Assembly: GCF_018215265.2 (NCBI RefSeq)
Contig: NZ_CP136562.1
Coordinates: forward strand, 310,001 to 374,000
Length of the DNA stretch: 64,000 bases
Direction of reading: 5' to 3'
DNA from: Paenarthrobacter sp. GOM3
Lineage (GTDB): Bacteria; Actinomycetota; Actinomycetes; Actinomycetales; Micrococcaceae
Made by a program: the position numbers and the translations under genes. Below are positions 23,685 through 32,755 of the stretch, in pieces. The notes beneath the pieces are model-generated. The model saw only the letters and a list, made by a program, of their open reading frames with translations. It was not told the origin of the DNA and ran no database searches. Every line of letters begins with the position of its first letter. Position 1 is the first letter of the stretch.

Positions 23685-25121
23685 TCAGGCGGTCTCGTCC
23701 ACCAGCTCAGCGCGGCGCAGGCCATCCCCACGGACCCACAGCTTGTACGCCACGAACAGGAGCGCCAGCCAGGTTCCGCCAACGTAGAGCGCAACCCGGG
23801 TGTCCTCGAAGACCCCCAGGATCACGATCACCATGGCCATGAACGCCATGGTCAGGATCGAGGCAGTCGGCCACAGTGGCGAACCAAATTCCGACGCCGG
23901 CAGCCCCTTGCGCTTGATCTCCCGCTTCATTGCGACGTGTGAAGCAAGGATCATGACCCAAACCCACACGGTGGCGAACGTGGCGATGGAGGCGATGAGC
24001 ACAAACACGTCCTCTGGGATGACTGCGTTCAACACGACGCCCACCAGCAGGATGCCGCCCATCATCACTACGGTCATCCACGGCACCCCGTGCCGGGAGA
24101 TCTTGCCGAAGCTCTTGGGGGCGTGTCCTTGCTGGGCCAGCCCGAAGAGGATGCGCCCGGCTCCAAAGATGTCACTGTTGATCGCCGAAAGGGCTGCCGT
24201 GATCACCACGGCGTTGAGGATATGCGGCGCCGCAGGGATGCCCAGGCCATCAAAAATCTGCACGAACGGGCTGCCGCTGCTGCCGATCTCGTTCCACGGG
24301 AAGATGCTCATCAGCACACCGAGCGTCAGTACGTAGAACAGCAGGACGCGGACGGGCACCGTGTTAACCGCCTGCGGAATGACCTTCTTGGGGTCGGCCG
24401 CTTCACCGGCGGTGATGCCGATGGTTTCGATCCCACCGAACGCGAACATCACGACGGCGAACGCAGCCAGGAGCCCCTCGAAACCGTTCGGGAACAAACC
24501 GCCGTGGTTCACGAGGTTCCCCAGCCCCGGTGCCACGGCACCGCCGTCGCCCGTTTGGAAGCCGAACACGACGATCGCCGCACCGCCGACGATCATGGCG
24601 ATAATCGCCACCACCTTAATGAGCGAGAACCAGAACTCGAGCTCACCGAACACCTTCACGCTGAGCAGGTTCATGGCGCCCAGGAACAAGATGATCGCAA
24701 GCACCCAGATCCATCTGTCCACCTGTGGGAACCAGAAGCCCATATAGATACTGAAGGCCGTGACGTCCGCGATGGCTACAATCGCCATTTCGAACACGTA
24801 AGTCCACCCGGTCACAAAGCCAGCGAACGGCCCAAGATAGCGGCTGGCGTACTGGCCAAAGGAACCAGACACAGGGTGTCGAACGGCCATTTCGCCGAGC
24901 GCGCGCATCACCATGAACACGGCTGCGCCGCCAATGATGTAGGCCAGCAGGACCGCTGGGCCTGCCTTTTGGATGGCGGAGGCGGAGCCGTAGAAAAGGC
25001 CCGTGCCGATCGCGGATCCGAGTGCCATGAAGCGGATGTGGCGGACGTTGAGGCCTCGGCTGAGCGCCGTACCCGCGGCTTGGAGCACAGAGCTCTCCGC
25101 AGCCAGCTTGGTTTGTTGCAT
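23685..25121 (-). CDS. Amino acid permease (APC family), probable histidine transporter
   Basis: A 478-residue, 12-helix permease of the amino-acid transporter family (ProY/HutT-like). [25 protein letters not shown] is the conserved helix 1 region, then [17 protein letters not shown] and [20 protein letters not shown], all as in proline or histidine permeases of this group. ATG 25121 follows AGAAGG. It is divergent from an IclR regulator that precedes hutU and hutH, and shares a repeated motif with both promoters. Histidine import is therefore the likely task, but proline or aromatic amino acids are not excluded by sequence. Confidence 0.9.
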   Translation of the reverse strand: MQQTKLAAESSVLQAAGTALSRGLNVRHIRFMALGSAIGTGLFYGSASAIQKAGPAVLLAYIIGGAAVFMVMRALGEMAVRHPVSGSFGQYASRYLGPFAGFVTGWTYVFEMAIVAIADVTAFSIYMGFWFPQVDRWIWVLAIILFLGAMNLLSVKVFGELEFWFSLIKVVAIIAMIVGGAAIVVFGFQTGDGGAVAPGLGNLVNHGGLFPNGFEGLLAAFAVVMFAFGGIETIGITAGEAADPKKVIPQAVNTVPVRVLLFYVLTLGVLMSIFPWNEIGSSGSPFVQIFDGLGIPAAPHILNAVVITAALSAINSDIFGAGRILFGLAQQGHAPKSFGKISRHGVPWMTVVMMGGILLVGVVLNAVIPEDVFVLIASIATFATVWVWVMILASHVAMKREIKRKGLPASEFGSPLWPTASILTMAFMAMVIVILGVFEDTRVALYVGGTWLALLFVAYKLWVRGDGLRRAELVDETA

Positions 25122-25230
25122 AGTAAAACCTTCTCGTCTTTGGGAGGGGATCGCTATCCAGCAGATCACTTTTAGGCGCCTTGTGATCGGACTCACGGGG
25201 CTTTGGTGTCTTTCATCGCAGACAGTCGTC

Positions 25231-25245
25231 GGAATGGTCCGGAAT
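25231..25245 (-). promoter_or_regulatory. IclR-type site before the permease gene
   Basis: On the minus strand this reads ATTCCGGACCATTCC, related to ATACCGGACAGTTCC (25312) and ATACCGGACAGCACC (26711). It is oriented toward the permease gene, 110 bases upstream of its ATG. Confidence 0.5.
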
Positions 25246-25311
25246 CCCAGACATTGATCAGCCCCCGCCGGTTGGATGATGCGGTGGTAAGGGTGCACGC
25301 TTGAGTACGGG

Positions 25312-25329
25312 ATACCGGACAGTTCCGGT
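25312..25329 (+). promoter_or_regulatory. IclR-type site before the IclR gene
   Basis: ATACCGGACAGTTCCGGT contains the inverted repeat ACCGGA-CAGT-TCCGGT and lies 35 bases before the IclR ATG, suggesting autoregulation. Its first 11 bases recur exactly before hutU. Confidence 0.6.
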
Positions 25330-25364
25330 TCGGGGCTCCCGGACAAGTTGAGCAGTGAGGAACC

Positions 25365-26171
25365 ATGACAACCACGCCAGTAGCGCCAGGGAAGGCCACG
25401 TCCAAGGTCCCGGCTGCCGAGAACACCCTGCGGATCCTGAAACTGCTGGCCTCGCGCCGGGGTCCCATGGCGGCGTCGAATATTGCCACGGCGCTCGGCC
25501 TGCCGCGATCAAGCGTGTATCACTTGCTCGGCGTCATGGAAGCCAACGGCTTCGTCCTTCACCTGCACGAGGAACAGCGCTACGGGCTGGGCATCAGCGC
25601 CTTCGAACTCAGTTCGGCATACTCGCGCCAGGAACCACTTTCCCGGCTTGGCCGGCCCATGCTCGCCTCGCTGGTTGACGTCATCGGCGAAAGCGCGCAC
25701 CTCGCCGTGCTCCACGGTCGCGACGTCCTCTACATCGTGGAGGAACGCGCCAAGAACCGCCCCAGCCTGGTAACCGACGTCGGCGTCCGCCTTCCCAGCC
25801 ACCTCACGGCCTCCGGCCGCGCCATCCTTGCCGCGCTGCCCAAGTCGCAGGTACGGGCCCTCTACCCCAACGCTGCGGCCTTCACCTCCCGGCACGAAGT
25901 CGAGTTCCCCATCATGAAGTACTCCGCCTTGTCGTCCCATCTCGACCAGGTAAGACAACGCGGCTACGCGACGGAAAACGGCGAAATCACCCCAGGGTTC
26001 GGTTCAATCGCCGCCGCGGTAACCGACCATGTGGGATGGCCGACGGCGGCAGTCGCCGTCACGTTCCTGGAGGACAAAGTGCCGGCTGAGCAGTGGCCGG
26101 TCCTTGCCGCCCGCATCCGGAAAGCGGCGGACGAACTGTCGGTGAGGATCCACGGCCGCCCTGCAGGCTAA
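25365..26171 (+). CDS. IclR family regulator of histidine utilisation
   Basis: A 268-residue IclR-type regulator. The winged helix lies at about residues 18-75 ([20 protein letters not shown], then [15 protein letters not shown]). The effector domain has [37 protein letters not shown] and [20 protein letters not shown], the usual IclR signature. It sits between a divergent amino-acid permease and the hutU-hutH operon, and a shared ATACCGGACAG motif lies before each. Actinobacteria often use an IclR protein for hut control where proteobacteria use GntR-type HutC. Urocanate is the likely effector, by analogy only. Confidence 0.92.
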   Translation: MTTTPVAPGKATSKVPAAENTLRILKLLASRRGPMAASNIATALGLPRSSVYHLLGVMEANGFVLHLHEEQRYGLGISAFELSSAYSRQEPLSRLGRPMLASLVDVIGESAHLAVLHGRDVLYIVEERAKNRPSLVTDVGVRLPSHLTASGRAILAALPKSQVRALYPNAAAFTSRHEVEFPIMKYSALSSHLDQVRQRGYATENGEITPGFGSIAAAVTDHVGWPTAAVAVTFLEDKVPAEQWPVLAARIRKAADELSVRIHGRPAG

Positions 26172-26174
26172 GCC

Positions 26175-26612
26175 TTACGTGTGGCCCCGGGCCTCGAGCT
26201 CGACCAGTTTGCGAAAGGCCTCCAGCTCGCCTTTGAAGCTGCCCCGATACGACCCCATCGCGAAAAGCCGCCCGAAGATCCCCGCAATGAACCCCCGGGT
26301 CACAAACTCCTGGTTGATCCGCGTCCCTTTGCCCTCCGGCCCGAACGTGACGTCCGATTCGCCCTTCAGGATTGTGTTGCCGAAACGGGTCCGGATGTGC
26401 CGGGGCCGCTCCACCGCAAGGATTTCGGTGGGGCTGGCCATGCGCCCAAACCACACCGTGTAGCGGCTGCCGGGCACGTCCATCGAACCTTCCAAATCGG
26501 TCACGCGGGTGACCCCGCCGATCCATTCGTGAAACCGGTCCGGATCCGTCCAGGTCGCGAAGACGCGCTCTGGTGATGCTGCCACGAGGGTGGACACGCG
26601 GAACGTTCCCAT
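26175..26612 (-). CDS. SRPBCC family protein
   Basis: A 145-residue START-like (polyketide cyclase/SRPBCC) protein: [20 protein letters not shown] at the start, [20 protein letters not shown], and [20 protein letters not shown] near the end. Such domains bind hydrophobic ligands in a deep cavity. It converges on the IclR gene with a three-base gap and diverges from hutU. The start ATG 26612 is used; residues further upstream have no ribosome site. A link to histidine catabolism is not obvious from its family. Confidence 0.85.
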   Translation of the reverse strand: MGTFRVSTLVAASPERVFATWTDPDRFHEWIGGVTRVTDLEGSMDVPGSRYTVWFGRMASPTEILAVERPRHIRTRFGNTILKGESDVTFGPEGKGTRINQEFVTRGFIAGIFGRLFAMGSYRGSFKGELEAFRKLVELEARGHT

Positions 26613-26710
26613 GGGTCCAGCATGCTCTCGTTGCCGCGCAAATGCGAGGGCTCGCGGGCTCCCTTCTATCCTCTCGGGCACCCCAGGGAAAGCAAGGGCA
26701 CATGTCTGAA

Positions 26711-26725
26711 ATACCGGACAGCACC
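26711..26725 (+). promoter_or_regulatory. IclR-type site before hutU
   Basis: ATACCGGACAGCACC shares its first 11 bases with the site before the IclR gene (25312). It is 94 bases upstream of the hutU ATG in the proper promoter region. Confidence 0.58.
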
Positions 26726-26818
26726 ACTCGAAAAGCCATTCCGGCCGCCTGGCAAAGGGGCTTTAGTAGAAGCAGAAGATCTTTCCACCACACACTTTCC
26801 ACAGACGAAGGAGTCACC

Positions 26819-28546
26819 ATGGCACCCGCCGATTTCACCACTGGTGCCCGTCCGGTCAAGGCCGCTCGAGGTACTGAACTTACTGCCAAGTCGTGGCAGA
26901 CCGAGGCGCCGTTGCGCATGCTGATGAACAACCTTGACCCCGAGGTTGCCGAGCGCCCCGATGACCTGGTGGTTTATGGCGGCACGGGCCGCGCTGTCCG
27001 CTCGTGGGCTGCGTTTGATGCGATCACCCGGACCCTGGAAACCATGGAAAAGGACGAGACCCTCCTGGTCCAGTCCGGTAAGCCGGTAGGTGTGTTCCGC
27101 ACCAACGAGTGGGCGCCGCGCGTACTTCTGGCCAACTCCAACCTTGTGGGCGACTGGGCAACGTGGCCCGAGTTCCGCCGCCTCGAGGCCGAGGGCCTGA
27201 TGATGTACGGCCAGATGACCGCCGGTTCCTGGATCTACATTGGTACCCAGGGCATCCTGCAAGGCACATACGAAACGTTCGCCGCCGTCGGAAATAAGCT
27301 CGCTGCGGAGGGCCGTCACCCGGCACCGGCAGCAGCCGGCTCCACCGAAGGTCCGTTGGCGGGCACCCTGACGTTGACCGGCGGTTGTGGCGGCATGGGC
27401 GGCGCCCAGCCGCTGGCTGTCACCCTGAACGACGGCGCGTGCCTGATTGTCGACGTCGACGAAACCCGCCTGCGCCGCCGCGCCGGCAAGCGCTACCTGG
27501 ACGAGGTCGAAACGGACCTGGACACCGCGATCGCCAAGGTGAACAAGGCCAAGGAAGAGCGCCGTGGCTGGTCCGTCGGCTACGTGGGCAACGCCGCCGA
27601 GGTCTTCCCGGAACTGCTGCGCCGCCACAAGGCCGGAGAGCTGACCATTGATGTGGTCACGGACCAGACCTCCGCACACGATCCGTTGTCCTACCTTCCC
27701 GAGGGCATCAACGTCGATGAGTGGCACACCGAAGCCGAAGCCGACCCGGAAGGATTCACCAAGAAGGCACAGGCCTCCATGGCCCGCCACGTACAGGCCA
27801 TGGTGGAATTCCAGGACGCCGGCGCCGAAGTCTTCGACTACGGCAACTCGATCCGGGATGAGGCCCGTAAGGGCGGCTACGACCGGGCGTTCGAGTTCCC
27901 AGGCTTCGTCCCGGCGTACATCCGTCCGCTGTTCTGCGAGGGCCTTGGCCCGTTCCGCTGGGTTGCCCTGTCAGGTGATCCCGAGGACATCGCCGTCACG
28001 GACAAGGCCATCAAGGAACTGTTCCCGGAGAACACCCACCTGCACAAGTGGCTGGACGCTGCAGCGGACCGCGTGGAATTCGAAGGCCTGCCGGCACGTA
28101 TTTGCTGGCTCGGATACGGCGAACGGGCCAAGGCCGGCCTGCTCTTCAACCAGCTCGTGAAAGAAGGCAAGGTCAAGGCCCCGATCGTGATCGGCCGCGA
28201 CCACCTGGACTCCGGCTCGGTCGCTTCCCCGTACCGCGAGACCGAATCCATGGCTGACGGTTCCGACGCGATCGCTGACTGGCCGCTGCTCAACGCCATG
28301 CTCAACACGTCCTCCGGTGCCACGTGGGTCTCGATCCACCACGGTGGCGGCGTCGGCATCGGCCGGTCCCTCCACGCCGGGCAGGTCTCCGTCGCTGATG
28401 GAACAGACCTGGCCGCGGAGAAGCTCGAACGACTCCTGACCAACGACCCCGGCATGGGCGTCATCCGCCACGTCGACGCCGGTTACGACCGCGCCATCGA
28501 AGTCGCCAACGAACGCGGCGTCCGTATCCCCATGAACGAGAAGTAA
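26819..28546 (+). CDS. hutU: Urocanate hydratase
   Basis: A 575-residue enzyme of histidine degradation that adds water to urocanate to give imidazolonepropionate, using NAD+ as an electrophile. Conserved segments are [13 protein letters not shown] (51-63), [39 protein letters not shown] and the NAD-loop [12 protein letters not shown] (188-199). AAGGAG precedes ATG 26819. hutH starts four bases after the stop, so they form a hutUH operon. The linker between residues 163 and 182 is richer in Ala/Pro than usual, but not disruptive. Confidence 0.97.
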   Translation: MAPADFTTGARPVKAARGTELTAKSWQTEAPLRMLMNNLDPEVAERPDDLVVYGGTGRAVRSWAAFDAITRTLETMEKDETLLVQSGKPVGVFRTNEWAPRVLLANSNLVGDWATWPEFRRLEAEGLMMYGQMTAGSWIYIGTQGILQGTYETFAAVGNKLAAEGRHPAPAAAGSTEGPLAGTLTLTGGCGGMGGAQPLAVTLNDGACLIVDVDETRLRRRAGKRYLDEVETDLDTAIAKVNKAKEERRGWSVGYVGNAAEVFPELLRRHKAGELTIDVVTDQTSAHDPLSYLPEGINVDEWHTEAEADPEGFTKKAQASMARHVQAMVEFQDAGAEVFDYGNSIRDEARKGGYDRAFEFPGFVPAYIRPLFCEGLGPFRWVALSGDPEDIAVTDKAIKELFPENTHLHKWLDAAADRVEFEGLPARICWLGYGERAKAGLLFNQLVKEGKVKAPIVIGRDHLDSGSVASPYRETESMADGSDAIADWPLLNAMLNTSSGATWVSIHHGGGVGIGRSLHAGQVSVADGTDLAAEKLERLLTNDPGMGVIRHVDAGYDRAIEVANERGVRIPMNEK

Positions 28547-28550
28547 GAAC

Positions 28551-30143
28551 ATGACTATAACCTCCAACGAGCAACTCACCGTCACCCTGGGCTCCAGCGG
28601 CGTGACCCCGGAAGACGTCGTCGCCGTCGCACGCCACGACGCCAAGGTGACCGTCTCCCAGGAAGCCCTGGACAACGTGGCCAAGGTCCGTGCGCACATC
28701 GACAGCCTCGCCACAAGCGATGTCCCGGCGTACGGAATTTCCACAGGCTTCGGTGCGCTGGCCAACCGCCACATCCCCAACGATCTCCGCACGCAGCTGC
28801 AGAAGTCGCTGATCCGCAGCCACGCTGCGGGAATGGGCCCGGCCGTGGAACGCGAGGTGGTGCGCGGCATCATGTTCCTCCGCGCCAAGACTTTGGCTTC
28901 GGGCCGCACGGGTGTCCGTCCCGTCGTACTGCAGACCATGGTGGACGTCCTGAACGCCGGCATCACCCCGTTGGTCCGGGAATTCGGTTCGCTGGGTTGC
29001 TCCGGTGACCTCGCCCCACTGTCCCACTGCGCGCTGGTCCTCATGGGCGAAGGCGAAGCGACCGGACCCGACGGCGAACTGTACGGTGTTGCGGGCAAGC
29101 CGCCAGTTGCCGAGCTCCTTGCACAGCACGGCATCGAGCCGGTCACGCTGGCGGAGAAGGAAGGCCTGGCGCTCGTCAACGGCACCGAAGGAATGCTCGG
29201 GATGCTGTTGATGGCCATTGCCGACATCCGCATGTTGCTTGCGACGGCGGACGTCACCGCCGCGCTCAGCGTCGAGGCGCTGCTGGGGACCGACCAGGTG
29301 TTCCTGCCCGAGCTCCACGCAGCGCTGCGGCCGCACCCCGGCCAGGCGGCTAGTGCGGACAACATGCTCCGGGTCCTGTCCAACTCGCCGATCGTGGCAT
29401 CGCACCGGATCAACGACACCAAGGTTCAGGACGCCTATTCGCTGCGTTGTGCCCCGCAGGTTGCGGGCGCCGTCCGCGACACCGTGGACCACGCCGCGCT
29501 GGTGGCTTCCCGTGAACTCGCCGCAGCCATCGACAACCCGGTGGTCCTCCCGGATGGCCGGGTCACCTCCAACGGCAACTTCCACGGCGCCCCCGTGGCG
29601 TATGTCCTGGATTTCCTGGCCATCGCGATTGCCGACCTCAGCTCCATCGCGGAGCGCCGCACGGACCGCATGCTGGACCCGGCGCGTTCACACGGCCTCC
29701 CGGCGTTCCTGGCCGCGGACCCGGGCGTTGACTCGGGCCTGATGATCGCCCAGTACACGCAGGCCGGGCTGGTTTCGGACAACAAGCGCCTGGCCGTTCC
29801 GGCGTCGGTGGACTCCATCCCGAGCTCCGCCATGCAGGAAGACCACGTGTCCATGGGCTGGCACGCAGCCCGGAAGCTGCGCAAGGCCGTGGAGAACCTG
29901 CGCCGGGTGCTCGCCGTCGAGCTTGTCACCAGCGCCCGCGCCATCGACATGCGGACGCAAATGTCCGACGGCGAACTCACCCCGGGCCCGGCCGGCGCGG
30001 CCGTGCTCGAGGTGCTTCGCGAAGTGGTCCAGGGGCCGGGAACCGACCGGTTCCTGTCACCGGAACTGGAAGCGGCTGACCGTTTGGTTGGCTCCGGCGC
30101 GGTCCGTGCGGCCGCCGAATCCGCCGTCGGGATTTTGGCCTGA
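28551..30143 (+). CDS. hutH: Histidine ammonia-lyase
   Basis: A 530-residue enzyme that removes ammonia from L-histidine to form urocanate. YGISTGFGALANRHI (61-75) includes the catalytic Tyr, and the MIO cofactor triad is Cys150-Ser151-Gly152 in GSLGCSGDLAPLSH; most bacterial enzymes have Ala-Ser-Gly here, but a Cys is known in actinobacterial enzymes and still allows cyclisation. NTHDAQAYS-type residues appear as NDTKVQDAYSLRCAPQV. It follows hutU directly and ends in a strong terminator at 30175. Length is about 15 residues above the standard 510, mostly at the N terminus. Confidence 0.96.
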   Translation: MTITSNEQLTVTLGSSGVTPEDVVAVARHDAKVTVSQEALDNVAKVRAHIDSLATSDVPAYGISTGFGALANRHIPNDLRTQLQKSLIRSHAAGMGPAVEREVVRGIMFLRAKTLASGRTGVRPVVLQTMVDVLNAGITPLVREFGSLGCSGDLAPLSHCALVLMGEGEATGPDGELYGVAGKPPVAELLAQHGIEPVTLAEKEGLALVNGTEGMLGMLLMAIADIRMLLATADVTAALSVEALLGTDQVFLPELHAALRPHPGQAASADNMLRVLSNSPIVASHRINDTKVQDAYSLRCAPQVAGAVRDTVDHAALVASRELAAAIDNPVVLPDGRVTSNGNFHGAPVAYVLDFLAIAIADLSSIAERRTDRMLDPARSHGLPAFLAADPGVDSGLMIAQYTQAGLVSDNKRLAVPASVDSIPSSAMQEDHVSMGWHAARKLRKAVENLRRVLAVELVTSARAIDMRTQMSDGELTPGPAGAAVLEVLREVVQGPGTDRFLSPELEAADRLVGSGAVRAAAESAVGILA

Positions 30144-30174
30144 CGTCGAATAAAACGCTCATTTCCTGAGCAGA

Positions 30175-30225
30175 TTTGTCACGCCCCGGTCTTTGTTCGC
30201 AACGCAACCACCGGGGCGTGGCAAA
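30175..30225 (+). terminator. Terminator of the hut operon
   Basis: TTTGTCACGCCCCGGT (30175-30190) pairs with ACCGGGGCGTGGCAAA (30210-30225), a 16-base stem with one mismatch, 32 bases after the hutH stop. Confidence 0.8.
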
Positions 30226-30340
30226 TGTAGTAGAACTTATGGTGTACGTCACGTCCACGCCAGCGTTGCCGTGGGCTTGACGGTCAACCGTTCACAACTC
30301 AATACACAACAGAGAACATCCACAAAGGGGTAGAAGTTCA

Positions 30341-30589
30341 ATGAAGGCACGCGGAGCAGTCCTGTCCAGGCGAAGCGCTCACTCGGCTACGGTTTCCGAC
30401 TGGAGGACGCTGAAAGTTGGTGAGTCGGTGGAAGTGGTCAAGTACGCCCACGTCATCGCAACCGGCCGGGTCGAGGAGATTTCCAGCAGCGGGAACGTTG
30501 TGTGGCTTGAGCACTCGGGGCCCGGCGTCACCGAAGAGGGCAAGGAACTGTTCATGAAGTCCGACGGCGTGACTCTCCGCCGGGCGTAG
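30341..30589 (+). CDS. Small hypothetical protein, 82 aa
   Basis: Begins KARGAVLSRRSAHSATVSDW at ATG 30341, with GGGGTAGAAG upstream. The central part, VGESVEVVKYAHVIATGRVE and VVWLEHSGPGVTEEG, looks like a small beta-barrel (SH3 or S1-like). It is followed by a long Rho-independent-type terminator at 30616. Soluble, basic N terminus. I do not recognise the family; small conserved proteins of this size beside a strong terminator are probably expressed. Confidence 0.65.
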   Translation: MKARGAVLSRRSAHSATVSDWRTLKVGESVEVVKYAHVIATGRVEEISSSGNVVWLEHSGPGVTEEGKELFMKSDGVTLRRA

Positions 30590-30615
30590 GCGAAAGTTTC
30601 GCAGGCAGCAGCTTA

Positions 30616-30687
30616 AACAAAAACCGGGGCTCGTTCCCTTCCGCGGGTAGTAGATGCGGAAAGGGACCGGGCCCCGGTTTTTTGTTC
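30616..30687 (+). terminator. Long branched terminator
   Basis: AACAAAAACCGGGGC (30616-30630) pairs with GCCCCGGTTTTTTGTT (30671-30686). An inner stem (TCCCTTCCGC with GCGGAAAGGGA) fills the loop. The T-rich end in the plus direction and A-rich start make it effective both ways. Confidence 0.8.
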
Positions 30688-30716
30688 GCTGCCGCGAGTG
30701 CCGTCAGGGATGGCAA

Positions 30717-30938
30717 TCAGGCAGCGAGTACTTCGCGGGTCTGACCGAAGGGAACGGATTCGTCCAGAGCCACGGTGTAGGTGCCAGGCTCGTGCCGGGT
30801 CACCAGAATGCCGCAGTTAGCGTCTGCTGCTGCGTTTTCAATCAATGCATCCACGGCGCGGTCGAGTCCGTCGTGGATCTCGTCTGCCTTGGAAAAAGAC
30901 AGGCGAATTTCGCGTTCTGCAATCATTGCAGGGGTCAT
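30717..30938 (-). CDS. Small hypothetical protein, 73 aa
   Basis: ATG 30938 with GGAGG seven bases upstream. The protein reads TPAMIAEREIRLSFSKADEI, then HDGLDRAVDALIENAAADAN, GILVTRHEPGTYTVALDESV and VPFGQTREVLAA: a helix-strand-helix layout with no membrane segment. Composition is typical of a real cytoplasmic protein. No family is recognised. It is convergent with the previous small gene and both use the 30616 terminator region; tRNA-Cys lies upstream on the same strand. Confidence 0.68.
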   Translation of the reverse strand: MTPAMIAEREIRLSFSKADEIHDGLDRAVDALIENAAADANCGILVTRHEPGTYTVALDESVPFGQTREVLAA

Positions 30939-31066
30939 TTGGGGGCCTCCTATTACTTGCCGCATGCGAGGGCGACCCATCAATCATAGTCGGCGGGAGG
31001 CATATATTTGTAAGATGACTGGCAGCGCGGTGACCTGGGTCTCATTCCCTGGCACCCCCCAAAGAG

Positions 31067-31137
31067 ACGTGGTGGCGGGATTCGAACCCGCGTGCGCTGC
31101 TTTGCAGGCAGCTCCCTGGCCTCTTGGGTACACCACG
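31067..31137 (-). tRNA. tRNA-Cys (GCA)
   Basis: Minus-strand cloverleaf: acceptor CGTGGTG pairing with CACCACG, anticodon stem GCTGC/GCAGC around CTGCAAA (anticodon GCA), T-arm GCGGG-TTCGAAT-CCCGC and discriminator U73, which is an identity element of tRNA-Cys. The C1-G72 first pair is less usual. CCA is not encoded. Confidence 0.93.
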
Positions 31138-31211
31138 CTCCAACGACACTAGGGGCCTGGGCGCACCGTTTTCAACGTTCGTTGCCTTGGCTTTCGCGGG
31201 GCTACGCGGGG

Positions 31212-31673
31212 CTACGCGGTGTTGCTTCTGGTTGCTGCCAGTGACGCGCGATTGAGTACCCTGGTTACTCCGGCGGCCAGTACGAGAGTAAGAATCGCGG
31301 CCGCCATATGGGTGTAGAGCATGAGGTGTGGCGAACCTCCGCCGGTGCTTGCTGCCGCGGGCACATCGCCGAGGCCCTGGCCCACGCCATGAAGGTGATC
31401 CACCAGCCCGCTGCCCGGGAAGTACCCTCCGAACGCGGCGAACCCGAAGTGCAACAGTTGCTGCGCCACACCGGACGCCAGCAGCAACAGCAAGGGCCCA
31501 TGAACCCAGCGGGCCAGGAGTTGTGCAGCCAGGCAACATAACGCGGCGAAGCCAAGGAGGACAGGGACGGCCGGAGCGCTGCCGCCAGCGGACATGTGGG
31601 CGGCCAGCCCCAACCCAACAGCGAGTAGCCCGGACACCCAGGCCCACTTGTCCTGCACAGGAATTGTGCTCAT
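31212..31673 (-). CDS. Integral membrane protein, hypothetical, 153 aa
   Basis: Four predicted membrane helices: WVSGLLAVGLGLAAHM, VPVLLGFAALCCLAAQLL, PLLLLLASGVAQQLLHFGF and LMLYTHMAAAILTLVLAAGV. Histidines occur near helix ends (HLHGVG, SPHLMLYTH), as in metal- or haem-associated membrane proteins, but no metal site is proved. Similar small membrane proteins occur near copper-resistance CopC genes; a copC gene is 2.6 kb downstream. The start ATG 31673 agrees with a short soluble N terminus. Function unknown. Confidence 0.7.
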   Translation of the reverse strand: MSTIPVQDKWAWVSGLLAVGLGLAAHMSAGGSAPAVPVLLGFAALCCLAAQLLARWVHGPLLLLLASGVAQQLLHFGFAAFGGYFPGSGLVDHLHGVGQGLGDVPAAASTGGGSPHLMLYTHMAAAILTLVLAAGVTRVLNRASLAATRSNTA

Positions 31674-31733
31674 CGCCGTCCTTCCTCCCCACAGGCTAAA
31701 CGGAGGAGTGCGAACGGGAAAGGGCCTGCGAAG

Positions 31734-32681
31734 CTAAGCCAGCAGGGTATTCACCAAGCGGGCCGCAACTTTCGCCGTCCGGGAATCAATGTCGAACTCC
31801 GGATTCAGCTCCGCGACGTCCAGGTGGAGCAACTTTCCGCTGGCGGCAACCTGGCGGCAGATCGCACTGATCACCGGCAAGGGCACGCCATACGCGGCGG
31901 GTGCGCTTACTCCGGGAGCTACGGAAGCCGGCATCACGTCAAGATCGATGGTCAGGTAAAGGGCATCCACGCCTGCCAGGAAGTCGGCAACGAAGACCTC
32001 CGCGGCCTCCGCCGAGCACTGTTCGTCGAGCAGGTACTTCACGCCAAGCCGGTCCGCCGTGTCGAAGAGCGTCCGCGTGTTGTTTGGTTCGGAAATTCCG
32101 ACGACGGCGTACTGCAGTTCGCGTCCCACGGCAGCTTCCGCGCGGGCCATCTGCAGGAACGGGGTGCCCGAGCTCGGTGTCGGGTCATCGCGCAGGTCAA
32201 AGTGGGCGTCCAGGTTCAGGACACCCAGCCGCTTGCCACGGAGTGCCTCAGAACCGGCAACGCCCAGGTAGCTGGCGAACGCGGTTTCGTGGCCGCCGCC
32301 CAACACAACAGTGAGGTTGCCGGCGTCGAGCAGTCCCGAAATGGCCCGGCCGGCGCGCTCTTGCCCCGCTTCCAGTGAGTCGTCCTCCACAACTACGTCA
32401 CCGGCGTCGAACACGTCCCGGTCCAGGTGGAAGGCCAGCGGCCCCAGCGCCGAACGGATAGCGGCAGGGGCCGCTGCCGCGCCTGTGCGGCCCTTGTTGC
32501 GAAGCACCCCGGCGTCGCTGCAAAACCCAAGCACGACGGCGGGGCGCACGGCCGATGCGGATGCTGCGGACGTGTGCGGGGCAACGGCCTGCCACCAGCG
32601 GCGATGCTCAGCGCTGTCGCCGTCGAACCGTCCGGTCCACGGGGTGGGGCTGACATCTACTGTGGGGACGCTTGTTTGCAT
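31734..32681 (-). CDS. hutG: Formimidoylglutamase
   Basis: A 315-residue ureohydrolase (arginase fold) that hydrolyses N-formimino-L-glutamate to glutamate and formamide, the last step of one histidine pathway. Metal ligands are in place: GGGHE (His131), DAHFD (Asp158, His160, Asp162) and DLDV (Asp246, Asp248). NLDAHFDLRDDPTPSSGTPF and SEPNNTRTLFDTADRLG are typical of HutG rather than arginase or agmatinase. It is not in the hutUH operon but 1.6 kb away on the other strand, and HutI is absent from the window. Downstream of the NCS2 gene on the same strand. Confidence 0.9.
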   Translation of the reverse strand: MQTSVPTVDVSPTPWTGRFDGDSAEHRRWWQAVAPHTSAASASAVRPAVVLGFCSDAGVLRNKGRTGAAAAPAAIRSALGPLAFHLDRDVFDAGDVVVEDDSLEAGQERAGRAISGLLDAGNLTVVLGGGHETAFASYLGVAGSEALRGKRLGVLNLDAHFDLRDDPTPSSGTPFLQMARAEAAVGRELQYAVVGISEPNNTRTLFDTADRLGVKYLLDEQCSAEAAEVFVADFLAGVDALYLTIDLDVMPASVAPGVSAPAAYGVPLPVISAICRQVAASGKLLHLDVAELNPEFDIDSRTAKVAARLVNTLLA

Positions 32682-32755
32682 TCTTAAAGCACACCCCACC
32701 CGAGCTGCCGAAACCAGCAGTTCAGGGTGGGGCGTGTCTGGGATTGCGGACTGGG

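Noticed and set aside
24090..25175. A 361-residue plus-strand frame over the amino-acid permease
   Set aside because: His/Asp/Glu/Arg-rich shadow of the permease gene; no homology features.
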